Source: Limnoperna fortunei (lineage: Eukaryota; Mollusca; Bivalvia; Mytilida; Modiolidae). Taken from it: a DNA stretch of 64,000 bases. The notes beneath the pieces were generated by a model that worked only from the letters and a program-made list of their open reading frames with translations, was not told the DNA's origin and ran no database searches. Made by a program: the position numbers and the translations under genes. The stretch lies in contig OX104124.1 in assembly GCA_944474755.1 (NCBI GenBank), forward strand, positions 25,890,452 to 25,954,451. The letters are read 5' to 3'. Positions 21,637 through 34,300 of this stretch are shown in pieces (the stretch's first letter is position 1; each line of letters begins with the position of its first letter).

Positions 21637-23014
21637 CAGGGATTGACACCTAGTTTTTGGAGGTACTGGTGCAAGGACTAGTGAAAAAAAAAATTACTAG
21701 TCCCCATGAAATTGTTGTAGTCCAAAGGCGGTAGAGGGTCTCGGAGTGACCCTCTCACACCTCGCTTGCGAGGTGTTATATACGGCCGGGGGTCTGGGGT
21801 AAATGGTGCAAAATCCTGCATTCTGGGCTTTTCCTGGCAGGTTATTGTGTGTTCTGATGACATGGTTTTTGTATGTGATTTTATTTTTTTTTCTTAAATA
21901 TTTTAATCAAAATGTCAGTTGTAGACAGTGTGTGTTTTTGTGCAGTATTCTGCAATTTAAGAAAATGAAGTTTAAACCACAAAATCAATATGAAACAATG
22001 AAAAAATTAAAACGGCTTGACAGAAAAGGCATGCTTGGTCAACTAAAAAAGGTCATTTTGATTTTGAATTCAAGGACAAATTTAAGATTTTTATTTATTT
22101 TAGTAAAGAAGCATGTTTGTTTTCACTTTTTTTTTTTTAGTATGGCTGTTAGAGGAATTATGAGCTTTAATACTTTCAAGTTTAAAAGTTTTACTACCAC
22201 TGACAAATGTCCCAATAGACTCGTATTTTCGACAAATTTTACAGAACATTTTGCCCTCTCCGTTTACAACATGGTACTCTAACCATTCGAAAGATTTTAG
22301 CCATTGAGGTTGAAATTCTCGAACACGGGTGTTCTTGTCGTAATCAAGTTTCCTATTTTTAATCTCTTCGTCAGTTTTAGGCTTTTTGGCTGGGGGGCCT
22401 TGGTAATTTTGTAAATATTTATCCATTATGTACCACCATACTTGTTTACGACCCGAAGGTCACGAATGAATATGTCTAAAAACCAAATTAAAATATGGTG
22501 ATACGTTTGTTCACATTTAGGCGAAGAATCATTAAATTGTTGATTTTTTAATCAAAGTTAAATAATCTTTGTAATTTTTTTCCAAATAACATCAATGATA
22601 GGTATGAATAAGCCAAATAACAACTATTCTGGGGCAGCATTTTTTTTAAAATTGCGTCGTTGCGCTTTACCTTATTGATTTATTCGGACTATAACCAAGC
22701 TGACCAATCAAATCATCCGTAACAGACACACATATTTACTCTGGTTTCCGTGAACAATTTCGAGTATACATTCGATGAGACTACGACAGTGGTACCAGTC
22801 TAACACATATTTTAGTCTATTTTTATTCAAGGGAATTACGAACTTTTAAATTTAAAACCGTGGATTAAATCGATATTAAAAAAAGGCATTATTTATAATA
22901 TAACCAGCTATGAAATTTAGTAGTCCGGGGGACTAGCCTTGTTCTAGATTTTAGTCGTCCCTGGCGGATTTTACTCGCCTCGGACTATCGGACTAGCGTA
23001 AATGTCGATGCCTG
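21637..23014. mobile_element. 1.38-kb inverted-terminus element carrying a zinc-finger fragment
   Basis: The left end starts CAGGGATTGACA and the right end, read inward, starts CAGGCATCGACA: a 12-base imperfect terminal inverted repeat. GTGAT directly flanks both ends (21632-21636 and 23015-23019). Just inside the ends lie ACTAGT/AGTCCG-rich inverted motifs. The CAGG-type terminus recalls hAT elements, which normally make 8-bp duplications; only 5 bases match here, so the class is open. It contains a minus-strand TTF-type zinc-finger fragment. Confidence 0.6.
22100..22426 (-). pseudogene. TTF-type zinc-finger fragment, ZNF862-like N-terminus
   Basis: Starts at ATG 22426 (MDKYLQNYQGPPAKKP, a nuclear-localisation-like KKPK). 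It reads REFQPQWLKSFEWLEY and MFCKICRKYESIGTF to KLESIKAHNSSNSH. W-L...Y followed by C-x2-C and H-x5-H is the TTF/BED-like finger seen at the start of ZNF862-like proteins, which derive from hAT transposases. After SSNSH the frame enters a lysine-coding A-tract and ends, with no catalytic or dimerisation domain. Probably a relic left inside an internally deleted element; a captured first exon is the alternative. Confidence 0.65.
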
Positions 23015-23047
23015 GTGATTTGTGACAAGTTCTACTGTTCTTGGAGA

Positions 23048-23177
23048 ATCATATATGTTTGTTAGAGTGTTGTTTAACACCACTTTTAGCAATTTTTTAG
23101 CTATATCATGGTGTCCATTTTTTTTTTTTGGGGGGGGGGGGGGAGTAGGCCAGAGTAACCGGAGAAAACCCCAGACC
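23048..23177 (-). mobile_element. 5'-truncated SINE copy
   Basis: Read on the minus strand it holds the GGTTTTCTCCGG...AAAAATGGACACCATGATATAG body and 3' end of the SINE at 17.3 kb, without the tRNA-like head. The middle is expanded into a poly-C/poly-A run. Old, diverged copy. Confidence 0.7.
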
Positions 23178-23189
23178 TTTGCCATTTTT

Positions 23190-24749
23190 GTATGAATAAA
23201 GGGCCATAATTCTTAAGTGGCTGACGTGATTTGCCTGGTATTCAAATTTGGCCAAGATATTATGCCCATAAACATTTTACCTAAGTTTCATAAAGATCGG
23301 ACAACAACTGTTTGAGTTGGAGAGTGAATATCACTGTGGAAGCCTGCTGGCACCCCCCCCCACCCCCTTGTGGCCTTGATTTTCACTCTTTACCTACTAA
23401 AGGGGGAAAACATAATGAACAAGTCATGTGACGTAAGTGTTTAATATAAACAACAGTTTAACAGTAAACAATTCATAGAAATAGCACTAACATAGTACAC
23501 TGGCTGTTTCACAAGCAGAGAGCAGGTTTTAAAAAGAAAAAAAAGATAATCCAATTAAACAGATTTTTTGCTGATTGAATGGTATGTACAAATAATTCCA
23601 GCAATTTTCCAGTTGTATACAGTATTACTTCTTGCCTGAGCAAGTTTGGGAAGACAACTTTAAATACTGACAATTAAATTGAAGATGGAAATTTCTTTAC
23701 AAAATTGAAATTTCACAAGCATGTCAGTAGAGGAAAAACATATGTTTTTATTTTAATCATCAGTACAAGTAAATACAGTAATTTTATTGAGAACTAAGTA
23801 CTGGCGATCCTTTGCCTTTACATGTTATATATTTCTTTAAGAGATAATCCAGTTTTAAAACATAGGGTTACAAACCAATAATATTTATTTTCTGACCCTA
23901 ACTTTTTATTTTATTACAAACAAATTTCCCCACAAAAATTAATGTATTTTTTTTTTTGAAATATTTTTGTAATGACATAAAAAGAAAGAAAATCAAACAA
24001 CCCACTCCAAATTTAGATTGCAAACATTTTTATATGTAATTGCTGTATATAGTCACTCATAGCTGTATGGAGTAAAGTATTGGATGTTGTTTCAAATGAA
24101 AGACCATGCAGCTGCACGAGTACTTAAGGTAGCTCAAGGGTCAAACATTATATGATGGATATTTCTATCAAAAAATTCAGACACATAGTAAAAAAGTAAG
24201 GGGTGACAGAACATCTCAGCTCATAATAAAGCTTAAAAAATTATTACTTTTGAGGAAATTTTTACATAGATTAATTATATGGTTGAAATGTTTACTTTAA
24301 GGAATCAAAATTAAAGTATTATGTTGTATTCCTCTTTATCCAAACGTTAAAAAATATAAGAACAAATTTGCATGAAAATTTTATCAGGAAATGACAATGG
24401 GGAAAGACCACCAATTATGTGTTGTCTCTTATTATACCCTTTTTAAATCAAATAGGTAAAAATTAAAATTTGAATGTTTAAACTAGGTTAGTATAAATAT
24501 TACTGCTTTCACGGATTATGGTAATGTTATATTGGAAGGAAATTCTTGAATAAAAATGTTGCAAGTTGTTGTTGGAATTTAAAATATAATTATAATATTT
24601 TTACCAAGTTTATGAAACAGTAAACATAGATGACACACAAAAGTTTAACAATATATATATGTGTGTGGCTTTTGTCACAACAGCTGTTTTTTAAAGGATT
24701 TTCTCAGTTGTCTCCCCTGGAAATTAAGCTGCCATATTAATATCCACAA
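23190..24749 (-). other. 3' flank and probable 3' UTR of the Schnurri gene
   Basis: No coding region was seen between the SINE fragment and the Schnurri stop codon. Several TTTATT motifs (AATAAA on the minus strand) occur between about 23740 and 23920 and could include the polyadenylation signal, giving a 3' UTR of roughly 0.8-1 kb. The choice between them is not supported. Confidence 0.35.
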
Positions 24750-25304
24750 TCATTTCAAGTTTTTGATTTCTATTGCAGTATCATCACAGTGAGGTTGAGA
24801 ATCTGTGTCATTTAGGTGTTTATGTAAAGCATCCACATGACCACAATCTGAAGCTTTAGGCTGTATTACATCATCATTGGTATATGATCCAGAGAATTCC
24901 TTTTGCGACACTGCACTTGCATATAATTTATCCTTTTCCAAATTTGTCTCCTCTTCTTCTTCAGAACTGTGCTCCTTTCCTTGTTCAGTATCTTCAAGAG
25001 AAGCTGATTCTTGTTTTTCAGAATATTTGTTTCTTTGTTCAGGTTGACTATTTTTTGATAGTGATGTCTGCTGCTTGCTGTCTGTAGAAGACTGTTTCTT
25101 CATATCACTAGACATTTGCTGCTTGCTGTCTGAAGAAGACTGTTTCTTCATATCACTAGACATTTGCTGCTTGCTGTCTGAAGAAGACTGTTTCACCATA
25201 GCAACAGACAACTGTTGTTGACTCATATGATGATCTACATGTTGTTTCAGAACTTCTGAGTGTGCAAAAGTGTTTCCACAGAAACCACAAACATATGGAG
25301 TCTC
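24750..25304 (-). CDS. shn: Schnurri last exon: final finger and Ser/Gln repeats
   Basis: Opens after TTTTTCAG with ETPYVCGFCGNTFAHSEV (last C2H2 finger), then three near-identical 15-residue repeats rich in S, D, K and Q (SSSDSKQQMSSDMKK type, around 25075-25195). A glutamate-rich tail follows, ending EIKNLK and TAA. The repeat is also visible as a 45-base tandem in DNA and may vary in copy number. Confidence 0.88.
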   Translation of the reverse strand, partial: ETPYVCGFCGNTFAHSEVLKQHVDHHMSQQQLSVAMVKQSSSDSKQQMSSDMKKQSSSDSKQQMSSDMKKQSSTDSKQQTSLSKNSQPEQRNKYSEKQESASLEDTEQGKEHSSEEEEETNLEKDKLYASAVSQKEFSGSYTNDDVIQPKASDCGHVDALHKHLNDTDSQPHCDDTAIEIKNLK

Positions 25305-28300
25305 CTGAAAAAGACATAAAAAATATACAACCATTTTCTTACAATTTATAAGCAATTTTCAATTTAAGAAATAACTCATGGGGTATGGTCTTAAATTTGG
25401 GCCTTTATATTCAATTACTTTATACATAGTGACAGTAAGGTATAAAATATGAACATAAAGGCCCACCCAGTAAGTAAATGAGTACAACACCACAAACCAT
25501 TAGTTGACTATTCTAATAGGACCAGTTACTTACTGGTTTTGTTCACCTAGGTACACTGCATTGTTTTTGATGGTTTCCATATTACTCCCCTGTATGTCTG
25601 CATGTGTTCAAGTGTGAATGTTACAATATTAAGACTTGTATAGTAAAATGACCCTAAAATCATTTTAAGACAATATATATCTGTGCAGTTATTTAATTAT
25701 TTTGAAACACAAAAGAACCGAGCAGGATTATGGTGTAGGTCATAGCCAGACATTACATACAGGTGGGACATTCCACTAAGTCATGATGTATGTCATAGCC
25801 ACACATTACAAACAGGTGGGAAATTCCACTAAGTCATTGTGTAGGTCATAGCATCCATTACAAACAGGTGGGAAATTCCTTTTAGTCATGGTGTAGATAA
25901 TAGCCTGACATTACATACAGGTGAGACATTCCACTAAGTCGTGGTGCAGATCATAGCCATACATTACATACAGGTGGGACATTCCACCAAGTCATGGTGT
26001 AGGTCATAGCCACATATTGTAAACAGGTGGGACATTCCACTAAGTCATTGTGTAGGTCATAGCACCAATGACAAACAGGTGGGAAATTCCATTTAGTCAT
26101 GATATAGGTCATAGCCAGACATTACATACAGGTGGGACGTTCCACTAAGTCATGGTGCAGGTCATAGCCACACATTACATACAGGTGGGCAGTCTTCACG
26201 AAATGCGTCGGTCCGACGGACAAAACCGATGTAATAACGCTTGGACCGGTAAAAAATCGTGTTTCCTCGGTCCGAAAGTCCGACATTGTTATTATCGAAG
26301 TTCAAGTTGCCCTGATGGTTCATTCACAGAAAATACTTATATATCTGGTAGTACTGATTAAAACAGACTTCCAACTTTTGAGTAAATATGTAAAACCAAT
26401 AAAAATTGCAAAGATCCTGCGTATTTAACTCATTTTTGAAACATTTTAGTTTGGCAAATGGATTACGCGCCATTTGTTTATTTCCGGGATACGTTTAATT
26501 ACCAACAGCGAGAAATGAGAAAAAAGTAGACTACAACGGCCTTTAATGAAAAATCGTAACTGTTTGATAAACAAACACTTTAAAATGGAGTTGAAACTCA
26601 AAAGTTCATTTAAAACATATTTTATTTTAATCATTGGCTTTGATAATATATAAAATATATACTAGTAAGCTGAAATTGAAGAGTAAAGATAACTAGTTAT
26701 CAATGACCACATGATAATTTCTGTAAATGGGTGTCCCATTGAGCAGTTGCTTTCAGCTTTGTAAAGTATTTCTGTGTATAATAAATGTTATTTTATTTAT
26801 ATTCTTTAGACACATTTGTCCAGATATACACAGCTTGTTTATAACAGTTATGAATAGTATGATGTTTACAATAACTTTTATTTATGAGATTTATGTCTGT
26901 ATTTACATGCATATAAGGTAGCTAGTTAAATGTAAACAATGGCAACATCAGACAAATTTGGTCCGGCAAAAGCTGCTTCGGTCCAGCATTTCTGGGGAAG
27001 TTGGTGGACCGAATGTCCACCATTCTTTGGAAAGATTTCGTGAAGACTGGGTGGGACATCCTACTAAGTCATGATGTAGTTCATAGCCACACATTACTTA
27101 CAGGTGGGACATTCCACTAAGTCATGCAGTAGGTCATAGCACCCATTACAAACAGGTGGGACATTCCACTAAGTCATGATGTAGGTCATAGCCACACATT
27201 ACATACAGGTGGGACATTCCACTAAGTCATGATGTAGGTCATAGCACACATTACATACAGGTGGGGCATTCCACTAAGTCATGGTATAGGTCATAGCACA
27301 TTTTACATACAGGTGGGACATTCTATTAAGTCATGATGTAGGTCATAGCCATACATTACATACAGGTGGGACATTCTATTAAGTCATGATGTAGGTCATA
27401 GCACACATATACAGGTGGGACATTCCACTAAGTCATGGTATAGGTCATAGCCACACATTACATACAGGTGGGACATTCTATTAAGTCATGATGTAGGTCA
27501 TAGCCATACATTACATACAGGTGGGACATTCTATTAAGTCATGATGTAGGTCATAGCACACATTACATATAGGTGGGACATTCTATTAAGTCATGGTGCA
27601 GGTCACAGCACCCATTACAAACAGGTGGGAAATTCCACTAAGTCATGATGTAGGTCATAGCACACATTACATACAGGTGGGACATTCCACCAAGACATGG
27701 TGCAGGTCATAGCCACACATTACATACAGGTGGGACATTCCACCAAGTCATGGTGCAGGTCATAGCCACACATTACATACAGGTGGGACATTCCACCAAG
27801 TCATGGTGTAGGTCATAGCACCCATTACAATCAGGTGGGAAATTCCACTAAGTCATGATGTAGGTCAAAGCCACACTTTATTAAAAAACAACCTGAAACA
27901 AACATTATCTGCAATTCTAATGCAGTTCTTGATATAACGTCGAATCTGATTGGATAACGTCAATAATTTCATGGCATCAATTTTTTTATTGATGCCGTGA
28001 GATGTTAACGCAAGCGCAGACGTTATTTTGGGTAAATAAAAATTCACATTTTAATCAGTTAATTTAGTTGATTATTGCCGTAGCATTAGAATGGAGATAA
28101 CCGTAATGTATTTGAAGATTTGCCTGCATCATTTGGTGGTTTGATGGTCGGAAATATCCGTTTACTGGCTCCGCTTACGTGTTGCCAATAAACATGATAA
28201 ACTCAATTTCCGACCATCAAATCACCAATTGATGCCGGCAAATCTTCAAATACAATACAGTTATCTCCTAATTATGCTAAGCTTTGGTTTTTAGACAGAG

Positions 28301-31300
28301 TAGTTAGGTTTTTGTGTCTTTTTTTACGTTTTACTGTAAAGAATGTAATAACTACTAGAAAACATAATTAGACCTACTTATTTTTATCCATTCAGCATTT
28401 ATTCCGGGTTAATTCTTGACAAAATTCTTACCTGAGCATGTGACTGAAGGTGCGTTTTTAATGACTGTGCATTAGTAAATCCAGCATCACAATATTCACA
28501 AACATAGGGTCGAAGTTCAGCATGAATGATCAGGTGATTCTGAAAAACCAAAAAGTCAAATTTTAAACTCCAGATCTTAGGAAATTATTAGATATGCTTT
28601 GTTAATTGATACAGTGAGTAAACAGTTCTTGTTTTATTGGAATATTTTCCACTGTGAATATATATATCTATATATTTATTATGTGTTGCTCATTATTTAT
28701 GTTCACGGACTGTTGTCTTTGAGTGTTAGCCTCATCAAGTCAAGATTAAACTGTGCTTAAAATAGCTTAATTGGATTGCATGATCAAATATTTGCAAACA
28801 TAAAATCTAAGACTTCTCAGCAACTTTCCAACACGACATACTGGTCTGAATTCTGTTTTACTCTATTAAAAGTCTTTAATAAGCATGATAAGGAAAATGT
28901 CATTATGTAGCCATTTAAAATTACTTCAAAATTTCAGTTTACACGAAAAAACACCAAATATGTTATTCTAGTAATTCAGCCTTGATCTCTATAAAAACAA
29001 TTGATGTGTTTTAAAATTAAATCTAGTCCCTCTTTTTTTACTGAATGCAGAAGATTAATAAAACCATGTTCAAGTCACCTTAGATCATGTGTCTCAAAAC
29101 CATCCAATTGCTTGCTTTAGTTGGTTAAGGGGTAATTTGTTATTTAAAATTGACATACAAACTGATGTCAGAGCAAATTCTTACAGTCAGTCTAAATTAA
29201 ATAGAAATAAGATTAGGGTTAATGAAAATTAAAAGAATTTAACACCCTGGAAACTACAACTTTCCTCATTAGCCTTTCAGCTTTTAATAAAAGCTTGTAG
29301 ATCAAGACAGTTTATAGATATGTACATCTTGCATCATGCAGTGGTGATTTTATGTGATGATACTATATGAAATTGTTATAAACTAATCATTCTGGAATCA
29401 AAGTTCGTTTGGTTTAAACATATTTTATTTGTATAAATTTACACAAAAATATATTGGACACAAGTAAGACATACTTATGAAGTTCACTCTAGTTTACAGT
29501 TTGGTACTTAATTTATAATAGGCATGAATAATATTAACTAAACAAACATTATATAGCTTCAATTAAGAAATATCCATATTTACCATATTTATATTTAATT
29601 ATATGTGTTCTGTGCAGTTTCCCATCAGCAACATTTCAATACAAATACAACTTCCCCCGTGTTGCACAACTTTTTAGAACAAAGATGACCAAAACATGAC
29701 CCAAATAGGGTTACATTACATGTAAATCTTCCATGCAACAACAATAGAAAAATAGGGCATCTTATGGGACATTAAATGATACCCTGTCACTTTGCAAAAA
29801 TTTTTTAATTGGCATAAGACAAAAACTACAAATTTGATTGTGCTGAAAACTTAAGATGATCTTCATTTTATAGTTAATGTACTTAGCAGCTGTGCAAAGT
29901 TTAAACAAAATCAGCTGATGCGTTTTCAATCTGGAAACCTCCAAACAGATTGCATAAAAAGGAGGAATCCAGTGAACTACATTGATGGATTTTATCTGTT
30001 TTAGGAAATAATAAAACAGAAATGAACAACTTGTAAACTAATAAAATGTTCAATGCAGTTTTTACCTTTAAATGTTCTAAATTAATAAATCCTCTTCTGC
30101 AAATTCCACACAGATGAGGACCATTGTCAGAACTTTCAGAAGTTTGACCTGTTGAACTTTCACCTATACCATCTCCAAGAAATTCTTTCACCTCTATTGG
30201 TTCATGTTTGACTTCAACAGAGACTGGTTTGTTAAGTGATAAATCAATTTTTTTAAATTGATCTGCAGATGAAGCAAAACACTGTCTTTTTGCACTCGGG
30301 CTCAATACTACCCCATCGGTGCTACTTTTTCTATTGGAGGATGACAGATTAGAATCATCACGTCTTTTCTTCATAAGATCCAGTAAAAGGTTAAGAAACA
30401 ATGCATTATCTGATGCTTCAAGAGTTCCAATTATGTGCTCAAGTTTTTGGAATGTACCATGTGGGATTTTCCCCAGATGTTCCCACTTCAGTACATGAAT
30501 TCGTGACCTTAAATGTTTAGCCAAATGACCTTTGACCCTAAATGCTATGTCACAATCATCACATTTAAATGGTCTTGGATTAGTTGATGTTGGAATTACT
30601 GACTGCATTGAAGAAAGATGCGATTCTGTCTGTTCATGAACTTTCAGAAGATCGGAAGAATTAAATCTTAGCTTACATTTGTCACATTTGAAATACTGAT
30701 CTAAGAAATGTGTTTTTCTGTGTAAAATCAACTGCTGTTGTTCCTGAAACTTTTTTGAACATATTGAACAAATGAATTTTCCTCCTTTTGACGATGCACT
30801 TAGATTATGTGATACAGCTTTTTCATGGATCATCTCGGCCTTGGATTTAGGTGCATCTTCCTTTATGAATTCCACATCACAATCCCCATCTTCATTTTCA
30901 GCTGTGTCATGTGACATGTCAGTACTAGGTTCAACTTCCACTCCCTGAATATTCTTGTCTTCTTTGTCAGTTTCATTAGATTCATCATGTGACTCTTCAG
31001 GTGGCATAATTATTTCCCCTTCTGTTGTTATGGTGGATATATTAGAAAATGGATGGCTGAATTGGAATAATGGAGATGCCATAGACAATCCAACTTTTGA
31101 ATTTCTGACTGTATTTTCAGTCAACTCTATAAGTTTATATAGCTCAGCTGTTGCTTGGGGTTTCCTTGGTGATGACCCTGATGACAGTCGCATTGGAGGC
31201 ATGAACCCTCCAAGAGGAACAGTTACAAAAAGTTCTTTAGGTCTATTGGGAGTCTCACTGGAAGATTTGTTAGAAACCTGCTTTTCTTTTTCATTCTGAA

Positions 31301-34300
31301 AGCTAGAAGTATTGTTCTTGGATGAGTTTTTATCCACTGCGACCACCATTACATTTCCAACAGGAGGAAGTACTTCATCACAATTTTTTATCTACAAGAT
31401 AAAATTTACATGTTTTTAACCATTTAAGGCATTTTAAATTTTACTGTCAAAACTGACTAATCAGAAAACACAAAAACCTATCTAATAAGACCACACAACA
31501 GCCTGTCTCCTAACACCACATAAAAAAGAAGACAATACAAAAACATAAGTGGGAAAACACAAACAATCTATTTTATAAGATTACATTTTTAAATAAATCA
31601 AGAGATTATAAGGGGCCATTGCACTACAGTCTAAAAAAAGAAAACTGCAGACAATAACCACAGAAAAACAACATTTTTTACAATTAATAATAATTCTTTC
31701 AATGAAACAATGTTTATATTGCAATCATCCAATTGGAGCAGCTTAAGTGCATTAACTAATAAACGGGTATTTGTATGTGATTAACAGTCATTGGCTATGA
31801 ATCAAAGTTTTAGCCACAACTACTTTACAATTTTAATAATGTACTTGTTGACTTTTCTAGCTAATATAAACAATCATGCAAATTATGTGTTTTGTGATTT
31901 CTTTTGATAATTATTTAACTAAATGTGTTATGTTAATTATTTTTGCATACATGTATATAGCATAATTCACTCCAAGCAGCAGAACTCATTTGTCACAAAT
32001 CACTCAATTTAACATCATTCATTTTGATTACAAACATACTGTACACAATATGCCAGGCATAATACAAGTGAATTTTAAAAGAATGTAAAAAAAGAAGAAA
32101 AATCTTCATAAAGGTTAACAGTGTACGATAGATTGTAGGATGAACATAATATTAGTATATTGACTTGTCATAAACATAATATAAGCACCAGGCACAAAAC
32201 TGGAAAAAAAGCTCAGAAGATCCTTGCCTTCCCTCCATTTCTAAGCCTTGTCATTATGTCAAGTCACTACACTGTTATTATATATATTTATATACTGATG
32301 TGTAACCAAACCCGAATCATACAGATATGCCAGAACAGCTGGCACTACAGGTATAAATGTCTGACCAGGAAAATAAAGGTTTTCTCAACCTTTTACATAC
32401 ATGTAGGTTAAAAAGTAGATCTTTTATGTTTGTGACTCCTCTTTGAAAATAAACATAAAATATAATAAAATAATAATTTTCTTACTCATTAAGATTGCAT
32501 GACAAGTTCTCAAATGCTCTCTAAAGGGATGTGAAAAAATCCTTTAAAATGGGTTGGAGGTGGTGGTTGAGGGGGCCAGGTCTGATCACTTACTGAGCAA
32601 CTGCATGTGAAACCCATATTGGGAGATAGGTGGCCCCCCAGGATTATGGCCCTTCCATTTCAGCAGGATAGGCTATAGACCATTCATAATGCCAAGAATT
32701 GGTGACCCCTTACCTCGTCTAGTGAATGAAAGGACTCTACTCACTTTCTAGAACCATGAGGTAGCTAAAATGCTGTCATGGCAATAAACCTAATTTTACT
32801 GAAATTGTGTAACATTACAGACATACCTGTTTCTCATCCATGCTGGACATCTGAACTCTTGGTTCACCAATCAACCAAAGTGGTGGCTGGTCTACTAAAA
32901 TCAGAGATTAAAAAGTTGCTACAGACAAAAGAACAACCCATTAGGAATTTAAACCCATTTTGTGGGACAAAAGAACATCCCTATTACCTAGCTACAATAA
33001 TGTAGCTACCCTATTACCATGAACACAATTATATCTTTCAAATTTAATTCTGTCAACATTCCCATTTATTTCTCATGTAGTTTAAAAATGTATATATAAA
33101 AGCTGTAAATTCACTTTAATATTTTTTCATAATTTTACACCAAATTTCACTAAACAAAGCTATCTAAATGTTTGAATACTGGCAGATTATTGTAACATTA
33201 TGATTCAAGAGCCTTTTGTTAAAATATTTATGGTTCAAACTGATCAAACTGAATTTAACAAAACATGTTTGCTGAAAACCAAAACTCCGTTTCATTTTAA
33301 TAGAGACAACATCTTACCAAGTGGAAACCAGAAATTTATATATATATACACACAAATCTAGAGGGGCCTCGGTGGCCGAGTAGCTAAGGTAGTTAGTCTA
33401 CTATTGATCATGTGGTCAGTCAACAAGGTTGTGGGTTCGAGTCTCACTGCAGGCAGGTTGTACTCGACTTCAATCTTAATTGACCAGGATTGACAGTTTT
33501 CCTAACGAAGGTCAGGAGTTTTCTCCAGGTACTCCAGCTTCCTCCCTAAATAAAAACTGGATGCCATGATATAGCTCGAAAATTGCTGAAAGTGGCATTA
33601 AACACCATTCAAACAAACAAAACACAAATCTTCTAGACTTGTATATTATTTTTTGTTTATGCTGTATTGTCAAGGTAGTCGATCCGATACTTAATAAGTG
33701 TACTGGTTGGTAGCTTCCTTTAGACCCTTATATTTAGTGTCAATGATATTTGTTCTGTGTTTTAAACACAATATGTCTCACTTGTATGGACAAGAGTTTG
33801 TATCAATGATGTTTGTCTAGAATTTTAAACACCAATTTGCCAAAACAACTGACTTGTTATGAACATGTTTATATAGATTTTCAAAGTCTACCTTTGCCTT
33901 GACTGGTTCCCTGGTTGGCACTGGATTTTGGTTCAGCTAAAGCCAGTAAACTCTTTGCAACTTCAGACTGGTCACCTTCAATTTTATCTATAGCAAGAAG
34001 TTTCAATGGTGATAAACTATTTGAAATACAATTAACAGATTACAAGCTACAACTAGCACACAGGCAAAAGTAAAATCTTGTTATACTCTATTATAAAAAT
34101 CATGTTTACCATAAACAAAAGTCATCATAAAACAAGAATCCCTAGGTCACACTGGTATAAGCTTGATTGCAAGAATAATGTTAAACCATAATAACATCTT
34201 TGAAAAGATTTTATAAACTTGAAGATATCCATGGACAAAAATATTTTTGAGAGCCTTTGAAGACATTGATGAGTATAAAAGGTTCTATACAAAATCAGAG

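Noticed and set aside
25722..27870. Regular repeats of about 53 bp that could suggest a CRISPR-like array
   Set aside because: The units are contiguous with no unique spacers, and the context is a eukaryotic intron.
30955..31299. 114-codon plus-strand frame
   Set aside because: Antisense shadow of Schnurri exon 8.
33361..33450. Second tRNA-like sequence
   Set aside because: Same SINE head as at 17.5 kb.
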